Below the pieces are notes generated by a model. It was not told the origin of the DNA. It was given only the letters and a program-made list of their open reading frames with translations, and made no database searches. The translations under genes and the position numbers were made by a program. 64,000 nt of DNA, from contig JBDWFY010000001.1 in NCBI GenBank assembly GCA_039976075.1, positions 682,001-746,000 of the forward strand, in the 5' to 3' direction. The stretch comes from JBDWFY01 sp039976075 (GTDB lineage Bacteria; Pseudomonadota; Alphaproteobacteria; Rhizobiales; Stappiaceae). Shown in pieces: positions 27,582-36,072 of the stretch (within the stretch, counting starts at the first letter, position 1; the number at the start of each line of letters is the position of its first letter).

Positions 27582-28421
27582 ATGCGACGGCTCTCAGTAT
27601 TTCTTAGCGCTGGACTGTTGATGATCGGCACAACAGCCAGTTTCGCGCAGAACGCCCAACAGCCTCCTGCCCCGGCACCGCTGCCGGTCAATGCCCCGGC
27701 GACGCCTTCCTATGAATATGTTCAGCAAGCCGCTTCGATGACGTTTGACGGTTCGAATATGGTCGTGGAAGGTTTGGCTCCTGCCACCATTTTTTTCAGT
27801 GACCATCCCTACCGACTGACCGGCCAGATGGATGCCAAGAAATTTGTTGATCTATGGAAATCGCCCGATGGCCCCTTTGCGATAGATCCTCCCAACGCGG
27901 CTGTCAGCGTGCTTGGCAATGTAAGCGAGGCACCGGCGATTGTTGAGATAACCTCCGCCGAACAAGCCGCCAGCGGCATCAAGTACGGGGTTAAAGTCCT
28001 GTCCGGGAAACTACCCGACAGCGCAAACAACATCGCTATCTTTGTCGACTCTGTTCATGTCAGAAAAGTTGGCCCTGGTTACTACGGCTACCGCACGAAT
28101 GGCCGTTATCATCATCCGGTTCCCGGCCCCTACTGCTATCACGCACCACAAGCGCCTGAGTGCCGCAGGCCGTACCATCCGGTTCACCCCTATTATCCGC
28201 CCTATCACCCTTACCACCCCTACTATCCGCCGTATCACCCCTACTACCCCTATTATCCGCACCCAGCCGCTGCATTTGCAGCAGGTGCAGCCACCGGTGC
28301 GGCCATAGCAAACGCCAACCAGCCCACATACATCTACCCGATCCCTGCTGGTCCGGTTCCCGCACATTGCTACATCAACAGCAACCACTCGCGGATGATC
28401 TGTTCAGTCCCTATTCAATAG
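27582..28421 (+). CDS. Exported protein with His/Tyr/Pro-rich repeat tail
   Basis: 279-residue exported protein of unknown function. A signal peptide (MRRLSVFLSAGLLMIGTTASFA) and a Pro/Ala linker lead to a globular domain (VVEGLAPATIFFSDHPYRL, KKFVDLW, PPNAAVSVL) of a type seen in uncharacterised proteobacterial proteins. Then comes a low-complexity segment of HPYYPPYHPY-type repeats (about residues 200-227), an Ala/Gly stretch (AAAFAAGAATGAAIA) that may be a glycine-zipper-like helix, and a short C-terminal domain with two Cys. The repeats could bind metal or cell-wall material. ATG 27582 follows GAGGGAA; the longer frame to 27513 lacks a signal peptide at its start. Confidence 0.78.
   Translation: MRRLSVFLSAGLLMIGTTASFAQNAQQPPAPAPLPVNAPATPSYEYVQQAASMTFDGSNMVVEGLAPATIFFSDHPYRLTGQMDAKKFVDLWKSPDGPFAIDPPNAAVSVLGNVSEAPAIVEITSAEQAASGIKYGVKVLSGKLPDSANNIAIFVDSVHVRKVGPGYYGYRTNGRYHHPVPGPYCYHAPQAPECRRPYHPVHPYYPPYHPYHPYYPPYHPYYPYYPHPAAAFAAGAATGAAIANANQPTYIYPIPAGPVPAHCYINSNHSRMICSVPIQ
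28172..28262 (+). repeat. In-frame tandem repeats encoding His-Pro-Tyr units
   Basis: Imperfect short repeats built from CCCTACTATCCG- and TATCACCCC-like units encode HPYYPPY-type peptide repeats inside the preceding gene. Such repeats can change length by slippage. Confidence 0.75.
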
Positions 28422-28446
28422 TCGCTTCAGATTGAGAGCAAAAATA

Positions 28447-28481
28447 AACCCGTCGGCGATTAATTCGCCGGCGGGTTTTTT
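28447..28481 (+). terminator. Rho-independent terminator
   Basis: ACCCGTCGGCGA pairs with TCGCCGGCGGGT (one wobble) around TTAAT and is followed by a run of T. It lies about 25 bases after the repeat-rich gene on the plus strand. Confidence 0.92.
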
Positions 28482-28530
28482 ACATAATCTGCCAAGACAA
28501 GTGTTTTGATCACCTGCCGTCGTCGCGATA

Positions 28531-29049
28531 TCATCGATATACGAATGACACCATTTGCTTCATTAAATCCAACGATGCCTTGTTCAGCATTACGCCCAAT
28601 TCTTCGCGACTAATTTTGCTTGAAGGACCGCCACCTCCTGCAAGCAAACATACGATTCCGATTAAATGTTCTGGGAACGTAGGTCCTTCTTGCGTTGAAA
28701 ACACCCTAACTGTTTCGCCGGAATGCAGCAGTGATAGTTCCGCGTTCAGCCTAACCATCGCTCGCTTTAGTACGGGCGTCTCCCACTCTTCTGACGTCGT
28801 CCCAACTGTACTTCTCGCGGGATAGTCAATGAGTTTCAAATCAATGCCGAAATCAGAATCTAAAATTTGGGTTTCCGGCGGAACAGATGGTATGGCAAAG
28901 ACTGTGGACAATTGGTTTAGCAGATCTTTTGTGAGATATTCATCCGGACGACTGAAAACGCTTGATCCAGCTGCGTAGGCGTCCTTTTCGAGAGAAACTT
29001 CTACATTTTTGAGAAAAATTCGCGGCTTTTTCAATCGGCTATCTACCAA
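28531..29049 (-). CDS. Hypothetical protein
   Basis: 172-residue soluble protein that I do not recognise. It has no signal peptide or membrane helix, a glycine-rich patch (LLAGGGGPSSKISREELG) and alternating charged and hydrophobic segments that read as genuine protein. It ends about 50 bases from the convergent terminator and is followed upstream by unrelated genes, so context gives no clue. Confidence 0.55.
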   Translation of the reverse strand: MVDSRLKKPRIFLKNVEVSLEKDAYAAGSSVFSRPDEYLTKDLLNQLSTVFAIPSVPPETQILDSDFGIDLKLIDYPARSTVGTTSEEWETPVLKRAMVRLNAELSLLHSGETVRVFSTQEGPTFPEHLIGIVCLLAGGGGPSSKISREELGVMLNKASLDLMKQMVSFVYR

Positions 29050-29121
29050 AAAATTATTGGATGAATTGAGGGAGCTGGGCTTGCTTTGTGGCGAACGGCG
29101 TCCCGTAAATCCGATGCCAAA

Positions 29122-29517
29122 TCATTTCACTCGCGTCCAGGTCTGGCCGCGGCAAACCAAGCCTCCGGCTGCGCAGCCATCGACTTCAAGACTGTCACCG
29201 CTCAACGTCATCTTTGCCGGATAGGTTTTATCCTGCGCAGGGCTCCAGACTTTCCCGTTATCAAACGCACCTCCGCCTTTTGCCTGCATATCCCAGATGA
29301 TTTGTTTTCCGAGATATTTGTAGCTTGCGTCTTTTTGGCCTGAAGTGCTGAAAGCATCGGCAATTGTGCCGCATGTTTTCCCCCCACATGGCGCAATGGT
29401 CACATAGAGATACCCCTTGTCATTGGAAGCGGTTTTCCAGGTTCCGCTGACATCGGCAGCGAGCGCTGAACCAGCGAATCCGACCATCATCACTGCTGCA
29501 AAACACATAATCCGCAT
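29122..29517 (-). CDS. DUF2147-family periplasmic protein
   Basis: 131-residue exported protein. The signal peptide ends near GSALA; the DUF2147 hallmarks follow: DVSGTWKTASNDKGYLYVTIAPCGGKTCGTI, then IWDMQAKGGGAFDNGKVWSPAQDKTYPAKMTLSGDSLEVDGC. Two Cys pairs may form disulfides. The function of the family is not established; members are lipocalin-like in outline. Confidence 0.85.
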   Translation of the reverse strand: MRIMCFAAVMMVGFAGSALAADVSGTWKTASNDKGYLYVTIAPCGGKTCGTIADAFSTSGQKDASYKYLGKQIIWDMQAKGGGAFDNGKVWSPAQDKTYPAKMTLSGDSLEVDGCAAGGLVCRGQTWTRVK

Positions 29518-29694
29518 TAAATTTCCTCCAAAAATTCGACATCAAGCCGATGTCCCGTGAGTGTTTAAAATACAGTCAGAAACTGCGATCAATGCCACCG
29601 CAAATTCAATATAGGAATATCAAGTGTGATTTTCAGGCAGATATGATTGAATTTCCATATTAATTTCCGAAGGGGAAACATTTAGTCCCTCAGA

Positions 29695-30861
29695 TCAGAG
29701 CACGCACAGCGTTTCCGGTTCATCCACACCCAAAGTGTCTTGTTGATCACGCTGATGTTCAAACCCGTCAAAGGGTGCGAGGGAAATGACGGCGTTATGC
29801 GAGGCAAGCAATATTGGCTGCCGCAACTGGCCATTCCAGGAACGAAAACTGCCTCTGAGCCCCTTGTAGAGATCGACGATTAGGTCTGGAGATCGGATTG
29901 CCCGGAGAATATCTTCTTTATTGCCCGATCCCGCTTCGGTTACGGCCGCCAATACCGCTTTAACTGCCGCCCAGGACGCCCAATCCTCTGAGGACATATT
30001 TCGTTTTGATTTTCGACGAAAACGTTGATTGAGTTGCGGTGCTCCGTACCGTTCCAATGTCCAGTGCCAGGCATTGGCAGTCAGACCTTCCGAACCGACA
30101 ATTGGTCTTGGTTTCGCGGTCGCAAATGGCACATATCTACCAAATTCGCCGTTCTCATCGGCAATCCAGATAACATCATAATCGTGCTTGCCGGTCATCA
30201 ACCGGATGTTGCTGAAGTCACGACGCCGCGGATCGTTGGTGAGTTGAAATTCTTCACGAGCCACCACATCAAGTCCGAATTTCTGTGCCGAAGCAACTAT
30301 GGCATCAGCCTCCGTGACATCAGCCTCGGTGTCACCGTGCAGCAAGAGTATCTTTGGCCAGTTCTGAAATCTCAGATGCTGCGCCAGCGCATCTGTCAAC
30401 ATTGATTGGGAAGGCAGCGTGTGGAGCAGGTTCGCCACACATTCTTTTCCCCGCCAGAGATTTTTACGATGGCGTATATTGAACAGAAGAAGCCCTTCGA
30501 GATCTGACGATAATATCTCTTGCATCTCCGTTTCGGGTAGGTCGAGTAGCAGCGCCACAGCGCCGTCTTTTTGCGCTTTTTGAGCCGCTGCCAGGACCGA
30601 CTCTTCGGGTGGCAGAATTTGTTCATCCAGTTCGAAGGACAACCCAAGAGCTCGACCCAAAACCCGGGTTCCCTTCATCCCCAGTCGGGCACCATCAATT
30701 GGACGTAACCGATCCTTCAGAGACAGCCCCGTATAGCTAACCTGTGGCTCGTAATAAGTGTCACCATCAATCCCCAGATAGACAATCCGTACTTCTTCTT
30801 GTGCCGCCAAGGACTCGTTGAAGAGAACCAGACTCGCCAGGACGAACAGTCTAAAGATCAT
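29695..30861 (-). CDS. Periplasmic binding protein of PQQ-dependent alcohol dehydrogenase systems
   Basis: 388-residue exported protein of the ABC branched-chain amino acid binding-protein type that is specifically associated with quinoprotein alcohol oxidation (the TIGR03863-type family). Its C-terminal FEHQRDQQDTLGVDEPE and the early EVRIVYLGID are characteristic. A signal peptide (LFVLASLVLFNESLAA) is present. Its start overlaps the beta-propeller gene stop by eleven bases, so they are one operon divergent from the PQQ dehydrogenase. The usual ABC ATPase and permease partners of this family are missing beside it. The ligand is unknown; a role in supplying substrate, PQQ or metal is possible. 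Confidence 0.87.
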   Translation of the reverse strand: MIFRLFVLASLVLFNESLAAQEEVRIVYLGIDGDTYYEPQVSYTGLSLKDRLRPIDGARLGMKGTRVLGRALGLSFELDEQILPPEESVLAAAQKAQKDGAVALLLDLPETEMQEILSSDLEGLLLFNIRHRKNLWRGKECVANLLHTLPSQSMLTDALAQHLRFQNWPKILLLHGDTEADVTEADAIVASAQKFGLDVVAREEFQLTNDPRRRDFSNIRLMTGKHDYDVIWIADENGEFGRYVPFATAKPRPIVGSEGLTANAWHWTLERYGAPQLNQRFRRKSKRNMSSEDWASWAAVKAVLAAVTEAGSGNKEDILRAIRSPDLIVDLYKGLRGSFRSWNGQLRQPILLASHNAVISLAPFDGFEHQRDQQDTLGVDEPETLCVL

Positions 30862-31840
30862 CGATTAAAGTCCCGTATGGTACCAGTCCGACAGGTACCG
30901 TTGTGATCGCTGCAAGGGACTCTGTGTCGATGATGGTAACGTCGTCTGACAACCCATTCGCAACATAAAGTCGTTTCTCGTCACCTGTCAGGGTTAGCCC
31001 CCAGGCTCTTTTGCCAACCAGGATGTATTTCTCGATGGATCTGCTGGGAACATCGACAACTGCAACGTGGTTGGCGCGACCCAGGGCGACATAGCCACGC
31101 TGACCGTCCTTCGTCATAATGACATCAACCGGTGTCACTTGTTCCGGTCGAAAGCCGGTAGGCAAAAACGTAATGTCATCGGTGAGTTTGAGCGTCTGAA
31201 CGTCAATAATATTAATGGTTCCAGCCAATTCTGCAGAAACCCAAAGTTCTTTTTGATCGGGGGTCAGGGCAAACCGACGTGGACGTGTGTCAACCAGAAT
31301 ATCGGCGATAACCTCATCATTTTCCAGATCAATAACATGAACCAGGTTGGCCGCCTCGGATGCCACAAAAACAAGTCGACCATCCGCTGTAACCTGTACG
31401 CCCTCAGGTTCCTCACCGGTTTCATATTCTGCCAGGAGTTCCCCGGTTTCCACATCGTAGACCGAAGCGGCGGCATCTTCTTCATTGGAGACGATCAGCC
31501 TGCGTCCATCCGGGTGCAGGTCGAACGTTTCCGGAGCGGGAACGCCTCGTATCCGCCTCAGTAGCTTTCGCGATTTGGTGTCATAGATAGCAATCTGGTC
31601 ATCGTCGGCACAGGCGACAAAAAATTCACTTCTGTCCGCGCTGAAATGCATGCCTCGCGGGCGAGAACACGTTTCCATGTGTTCAACAACTTCATGCTCA
31701 GATGTGAGAATAGATAAAGTGTCATTGCGCTCATTTGCAACTATGATCAGACCCGTCGGCTCAGACGATACCGCGATGGTTGCTGCAAAACTCGATACAA
31801 TCGCGATCAGCGTTACCAAAAGTCGTTTTCTTGACGCCAA
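30851..31840 (-). CDS. PQQ-catabolism-associated YVTN beta-propeller protein
   Basis: 329-residue exported beta-propeller made of YVTN-type repeats (GLIIVANERNDTLSIL, RRLIVSNEEDAAASVYDVETGELLAEYETGEEPEGV, RLYVANGLSDDVTIIDTESL), the TIGR03866-type protein recurrently found next to PQQ alcohol dehydrogenases. A signal peptide (LIAIVSSFAATIAVS) sends it to the periplasm. It is first in a two-gene operon and divergent from the dehydrogenase across a 255-base promoter region. The biochemical role of the family is not known; it may dock the dehydrogenase or handle cofactor. Confidence 0.88.
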   Translation of the reverse strand: MASRKRLLVTLIAIVSSFAATIAVSSEPTGLIIVANERNDTLSILTSEHEVVEHMETCSRPRGMHFSADRSEFFVACADDDQIAIYDTKSRKLLRRIRGVPAPETFDLHPDGRRLIVSNEEDAAASVYDVETGELLAEYETGEEPEGVQVTADGRLVFVASEAANLVHVIDLENDEVIADILVDTRPRRFALTPDQKELWVSAELAGTINIIDVQTLKLTDDITFLPTGFRPEQVTPVDVIMTKDGQRGYVALGRANHVAVVDVPSRSIEKYILVGKRAWGLTLTGDEKRLYVANGLSDDVTIIDTESLAAITTVPVGLVPYGTLIDDL

Positions 31841-32095
31841 AACTGATTTTCCTCTTTTGGTGTTTGCAATTGATTTTGAGGTCTGGTCTCATACCGGGTA
31901 GTCACATGTCGTGAAGTCGCAAATATAATAAACATACAGAGCCGGCAAAAAACAAGCAGCATTCGAAAGGAATAGTCAGAGCGATTTAACGACCAATTCA
32001 GAACAGTTTAGCGGGATATTCGCCTCGCAATGTGACTTTGTTTCCGAAACTTAACAATAACAGAATTATTGAGGATCTCGGGGAGGAGATTATCT

Positions 32096-33796
32096 ATGAA
32101 ATTCTATAAGCTTTCACTGTTGCCGGCCCTCGCAGCGGGCCTTTTCATGGGCGCCGCCCATGCGCAGGAGGAAACTTCTGCAAGCACACTTTACGGTGAC
32201 CTTGCAAATGTCACCCAGGATATGCTGACGCGGGCGGACGGCGACGGTAACAATTTCCTTCATACCAATGCGAACTATGCTCAGACGCGGTATTATCCGG
32301 CCCGTCAGATCAACACTCAAAACGTCAATAATCTGCGGCCTGCATGGATCTTCCAGACAGAAATCGTCGATTCTCTGGAAACATCTCCGATCGTGGTCAA
32401 TGGCGTCATGTACGTGACAACGTCGTTCAATCACGTCTATGCCCTGGACGCCAAAACCGGCGAGCAGATCTGGCATCACAAGCATAATATGGGTCCGATT
32501 ACGACCTATTGCTGTGGACCGAACAATCGGGGGGTGGCCGTTGATGGCGACAGGCTCTTCTTCGGAACTCTGGACGCCAAACTGGTTGCTCTGGACGCCA
32601 AGACCGGCAAGCAGGTCTGGGAAACAGAGATCGCTGACCCGGAACTGGGCTATTCCGAAACAATGGCTCCAACCGTTGTCAACGGCAAGATACTTATCGG
32701 CACAAATGGCGGTGAATATGGAATCCGCGGATTTGTAAAAGCGTTCGATGTCAAAACAGGTGACCTGCTATGGACGTTCGATACAACGCCGGAAAATTCC
32801 GTCGGTGTATGGGCCACTCACGACGCCACCGGTCGCGATATGCACCGGGATATTGAAGCTGAGAAAGCCGCGCTGGCGGCCAATGGAGATCCCTATAAAA
32901 CACTAGGTGGTGGCGTCTGGCAAAATCCGGCGGTCGATCTTGAAACAAACCGCATCTACTTTGTTGTCGGCAACCCGTCACCGGATCTTGATGGATCCCT
33001 CCGGCCCGGAGACAACCTCTACACCGACAGCCTTGTCGCCGTAGATTTGAACACCGGCGAGTATGTCTGTCATTTCCAGTATATTGCCCATGATGTCTGG
33101 GATCTTGATGCGGTCTCACCACCGATCATCACATCCGTACAGGATAAAGACGGCAACGCGGTAAAGGGTATTTTGCATGGTGGAAAAACCGGCCATGTCT
33201 ATGTGCACAATGCTGATGATTGCTCACTTATCCGTTTCTCCGAAGCAATGGTTCCGCAGGAAGATATGTGGACCCTGCCAACTGCAGAAGGTGCGCGGAT
33301 GCTTCCTGGCGCCAATGGTGGTGTCGAGTGGTCTCCGATGGCAATTGATCCAACGCTGCACCTGAGTTACGCGATCAATCTTCATCAGCCAATGACATAC
33401 ACGGTCAAATCAAGCCCTTATCCGGAAGGAAAACTGTGGCTCGGTGGATCTTTCGACGTCATTCCTGACGAAGCACAATGGGGCAATGTTTCGGCTGTTG
33501 ACTACAATACCGGCAAAATCCGCTGGAAGGTTCGCACAGAGCAGCCAATGATTGGCGGCATTCTGGCAACCGCCGGTGGTCTGGTGTTTACCGGTGAAGG
33601 CAATGGGCAGTTCAAAGCCTATGATTCAGAAACCGGCAGTGAGTTGTGGCGCTTTCAGGCTGGCGCTGGCGTCAACGCGCCCCCATCCAGTTACACCGTT
33701 GACGGCAAGCAATATATTGTCGTGGGCGCGGGTGGCAATGCTCAGCTTAACTTCAAGCGCGGTAACAACATTATTGCCTTTACATTAGCCGACTAG
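32096..33796 (+). CDS. PQQ-dependent alcohol dehydrogenase, predicted lanthanide type
   Basis: 566-residue periplasmic quinoprotein oxidising an alcohol and passing electrons to cytochrome c. The signal peptide ends AHA. The eight-bladed propeller shows W-motif repeats (LDAKTGEQIW, LDAKTGKQVW, FDVKTGDLLW). The vicinal disulfide is Cys139-Cys140 (TTYCCGPNNRGVA). Metal ligands are Glu207 (GGEYG), Asn293 (GNPSP) and catalytic Asp336. Asp338 (HDVWDLDA), two after the catalytic Asp, is the extra acidic ligand seen in lanthanide enzymes and replaced by Ala or Ser in calcium enzymes. Lys364 stands where methanol dehydrogenases have Arg. GGGGAGGAG precedes ATG 32096. No PQQ synthesis genes are present. 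Confidence 0.92.
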   Translation: MKFYKLSLLPALAAGLFMGAAHAQEETSASTLYGDLANVTQDMLTRADGDGNNFLHTNANYAQTRYYPARQINTQNVNNLRPAWIFQTEIVDSLETSPIVVNGVMYVTTSFNHVYALDAKTGEQIWHHKHNMGPITTYCCGPNNRGVAVDGDRLFFGTLDAKLVALDAKTGKQVWETEIADPELGYSETMAPTVVNGKILIGTNGGEYGIRGFVKAFDVKTGDLLWTFDTTPENSVGVWATHDATGRDMHRDIEAEKAALAANGDPYKTLGGGVWQNPAVDLETNRIYFVVGNPSPDLDGSLRPGDNLYTDSLVAVDLNTGEYVCHFQYIAHDVWDLDAVSPPIITSVQDKDGNAVKGILHGGKTGHVYVHNADDCSLIRFSEAMVPQEDMWTLPTAEGARMLPGANGGVEWSPMAIDPTLHLSYAINLHQPMTYTVKSSPYPEGKLWLGGSFDVIPDEAQWGNVSAVDYNTGKIRWKVRTEQPMIGGILATAGGLVFTGEGNGQFKAYDSETGSELWRFQAGAGVNAPPSSYTVDGKQYIVVGAGGNAQLNFKRGNNIIAFTLAD

Positions 33797-33819
33797 ACAT
33801 CGCTTCATTCTGAAGCTCA

Positions 33820-33855
33820 AGCGGGCGGGATCTGTTGGTCTCGCCCGCTCTTTAT
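33820..33855 (+). terminator. Terminator between dehydrogenase and cytochrome genes
   Basis: GCGGGCGGGA pairs with TCTCGCCCGC (one G-T pair) around an eight-base loop, followed by TCTTTAT. Lying between the dehydrogenase and cytochrome genes, it could attenuate read-through, so the enzyme would be made in excess of its cytochrome. Confidence 0.75.
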
Positions 33856-33887
33856 CGACATGCAAATACACCAAGAATGAGACGCCA

Positions 33888-34451
33888 ATGGTCCGCGCTT
33901 TTCTAATACTGCTTGTAACAATGTTCTGCTTGCCTGCAATCGCTCAAGATGATTTTAACCTGGAAGAAACAGTCGAACTTTGCGTAACCTGCCATGGGGA
34001 GGATGGTGTTCCAATAGAGACGGATATCCCCGTCATTTATGGACAGGAGTTTTTCTACATCTATACGCAGCTCAAGGATTATTCCGCCGGCCGCCGCGAA
34101 AACGAGATCATGACGGATATCGCAGCAGAATATACCCGATCGCAGTTAAAGGAAATTTCGCAGTATTTTGCGGAAAAACCGTGGCCCAAACTGGAGGCAA
34201 GCACACAAGAGGGTGATGCAAGCCTCGCCGAACTGGCTATTACCGGCGGTCAATGTAGCGCCTGTCATGGAAAGTGGAACGGTGACAGTCGCATCCCCAG
34301 ACTGGCCGGCCAGCAAATCAGCTATCTGGAGAAGACAATGCAAGACTTCAAGAATGAGGTCCGGCTCAATGCACCCGACAAGATCAGCACGATGAAACAA
34401 ATTGAGGACCCGTCCATCGCCGCGTTATCGCGGTATCTCGGAGCGCTTTGA
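33888..34451 (+). CDS. Dihaem cytochrome c (c4-like), electron acceptor candidate
   Basis: 187-residue exported cytochrome. A signal peptide ends at AIAQ. Haem sites are CVTCH (Cys32-His36) and CSACH (Cys123-His127), each followed by a possible distal Met (Met75 in NEIMTD; Met in KISTMKQI) in two similar halves, as in cytochrome c4. It lies about 90 bases after the PQQ dehydrogenase on the same strand, making it the likely electron acceptor that links alcohol oxidation to the respiratory chain. Confidence 0.9.
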   Translation: MVRAFLILLVTMFCLPAIAQDDFNLEETVELCVTCHGEDGVPIETDIPVIYGQEFFYIYTQLKDYSAGRRENEIMTDIAAEYTRSQLKEISQYFAEKPWPKLEASTQEGDASLAELAITGGQCSACHGKWNGDSRIPRLAGQQISYLEKTMQDFKNEVRLNAPDKISTMKQIEDPSIAALSRYLGAL

Positions 34452-34469
34452 ACGAATTTCGACAAGCTC

Positions 34470-35384
34470 TTAAGGGGATAACAGCTTCGAGACGGCCTCT
34501 GATTGAGATAATTCCAGAGCTGTCAGACCCTTCTTGTCTGTCAGTGCTCGATCAGCTCCGGACTTCAGCAGAAATTCGATCATTTCTGTGTGGCCTCGGG
34601 TCGCGGCAATCATGAGAGCAGTACGCCCTCTGTTGTCACGGCGGTTGATGTCAACACCAGCATCACTCAGTAACGTGACCACTTTGATGCCATCCGACGA
34701 TGGGGCGTCATTTGCATGTCCTGCGGCCCACATCAAGGGGGTCAATTCATTCCCCCAAACACCATCGGCAGCGGAACCGGCCTCCAGCAGATGTTCGACG
34801 ATGTCTGGAAACGCTCGGCCTGCCGCATAGATCAGGGCAACTTTGCCGTCTTTATCCTGCGCATCCACATCTTTCACGATTTTGGAAAACACGCCGACCA
34901 TTCGCAGATCACCGTTAAACGCTGCAGCCATGAGCGGAGAGACCCCATTGTTGTCACCGCTGTTGGGGTCTGCACCGTGCTTGAGCAACAGGCGCACCAT
35001 CCGTCGCCGCCCATTCCTGGCTGCACGTAGCAGCGGTGTCGCCCCATTCAGATCCCGGTGATGGAGGTCTGCTCCGGCCTTCAGCAAAAGAGACGCCACG
35101 TCTCTCGATCCCTTGCCCGCAGCGATTGATAACGCCGTAGCGCCAATCCGGTTTCGCGCTTTGGCCGAGGCCCCTTGTTCCAGCAACCGCAATGCCAATT
35201 CAACGCAATCCAGCGATGCCGCTTCAAAAAGGAATTCGCTTCTGGCCCGCGCATCTTCCTGACCAGGTGCCTGCTGAATTTTCTGAACCAGTGCCTGACA
35301 GATGTGCGAACCATCCCTTGCATGTGCGGATGACGCCAGCCCCCAGGTGATGCAGAAAACAAGCAGCAGGCAGATCCTGGTCAT
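34470..35384 (-). CDS. Exported ankyrin-repeat protein
   Basis: 304-residue protein with a signal peptide (LLLVFCITWGLASSAHA) and about six ankyrin repeats from residue 75 to the end (GATALSIAAGKGSRDVASLLLKAGADLHHRDLNGATPLLRAARNG-like units; longest matches include NRGRTALMIAATRGHTEMIEFLLKSGAD). Ankyrin domains bind proteins, so a periplasmic scaffold for the quinoprotein module is possible. Its start overlaps the stop of the cupredoxin-like gene by four bases, so the two are made together. It converges with the cytochrome gene. Confidence 0.88.
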   Translation of the reverse strand: MTRICLLLVFCITWGLASSAHARDGSHICQALVQKIQQAPGQEDARARSEFLFEAASLDCVELALRLLEQGASAKARNRIGATALSIAAGKGSRDVASLLLKAGADLHHRDLNGATPLLRAARNGRRRMVRLLLKHGADPNSGDNNGVSPLMAAAFNGDLRMVGVFSKIVKDVDAQDKDGKVALIYAAGRAFPDIVEHLLEAGSAADGVWGNELTPLMWAAGHANDAPSSDGIKVVTLLSDAGVDINRRDNRGRTALMIAATRGHTEMIEFLLKSGADRALTDKKGLTALELSQSEAVSKLLSP

Positions 35385-35794
35385 TTTACAATAAACTCCC
35401 CGCTAAATCCCTGTGTCTCCAGTCCGACAATCGAATAAGTGTAGCGGCCCGGTCGAATGGGAATGAACCAGATGTCAATGTCACCTGCATCATCGAACTC
35501 CACCGCATGCAGGCCGAAGGGTTTGACCTCAAGGTCTTCCACCACAACCTGATCGATCCAGCTTTCGCGAAACAACTCCGGCGCGACAAGTTTGTATTCT
35601 TCGCGCCCATCGCTCCTGATACGCCAGCGATAATATGTGCCGGATTCGATCGTATATTCCTTGATCGAGAACCCATCCGCTGCATTCAACTCCAACAGAT
35701 CCAGGCGCGTCGCGCGTTTTGTCGGATCTTCCGAGGCAAGCGTAAATGAGCACAACGCCATCAACGCAAGCAATGTGGACCAAACAAGTTTCAT
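35381..35794 (-). CDS. Small exported beta-sandwich protein, cupredoxin-like without copper ligands
   Basis: 137-residue exported protein (signal peptide LVWSTLLALMALCSFTLA). The C-terminal stretch IRPGRYTYSIVGLETQGFSGEFIVK has the outline of a cupredoxin end (PGxYxYxC...H...GMxGxxxV), but Cys, His and Met ligand positions read Ser, Thr/Gln and Phe, so type 1 copper is not expected. It is translationally coupled to the ankyrin gene. I cannot name a function; a protein-binding role beside the quinoprotein dehydrogenase is an inference from neighbourhood. Confidence 0.65.
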   Translation of the reverse strand: MKLVWSTLLALMALCSFTLASEDPTKRATRLDLLELNAADGFSIKEYTIESGTYYRWRIRSDGREEYKLVAPELFRESWIDQVVVEDLEVKPFGLHAVEFDDAGDIDIWFIPIRPGRYTYSIVGLETQGFSGEFIVK

Positions 35795-36072
35795 TTCCGG
35801 ATCGCCTCCCCTACTCGTTCACAATCACATACTTGAAGTTGATGCGATCATATCAGTGCGAACTTCAAGCACAGCCTACGATATAGGCTTCGCCGGTTCC
35901 ACCCTTCTATCTGGGAAACTTCCTTTAAATACATCAACTTCCCGGATGGCTCTCGTGCAGTGGCCAGCTGATCTGCGTGCAGCTGCCAGGACATATTCCG
36001 TTTTGATAACATCATCTGATTGTCGAGAAATCGATCCGGATTAAAGACGCCGGGGCTTCGCAAGATTTACCC

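Noticed and set aside
28172..28262. CRISPR-like short repeats
   Set aside because: Repeats are in frame, imperfect and without spacers; they encode a His/Tyr/Pro-rich peptide.
28011..28388. Gly/Val/Arg-rich minus frame
   Set aside because: Antisense image of the repeat-encoding exported protein gene, which has a signal peptide, ribosome binding site and terminator.
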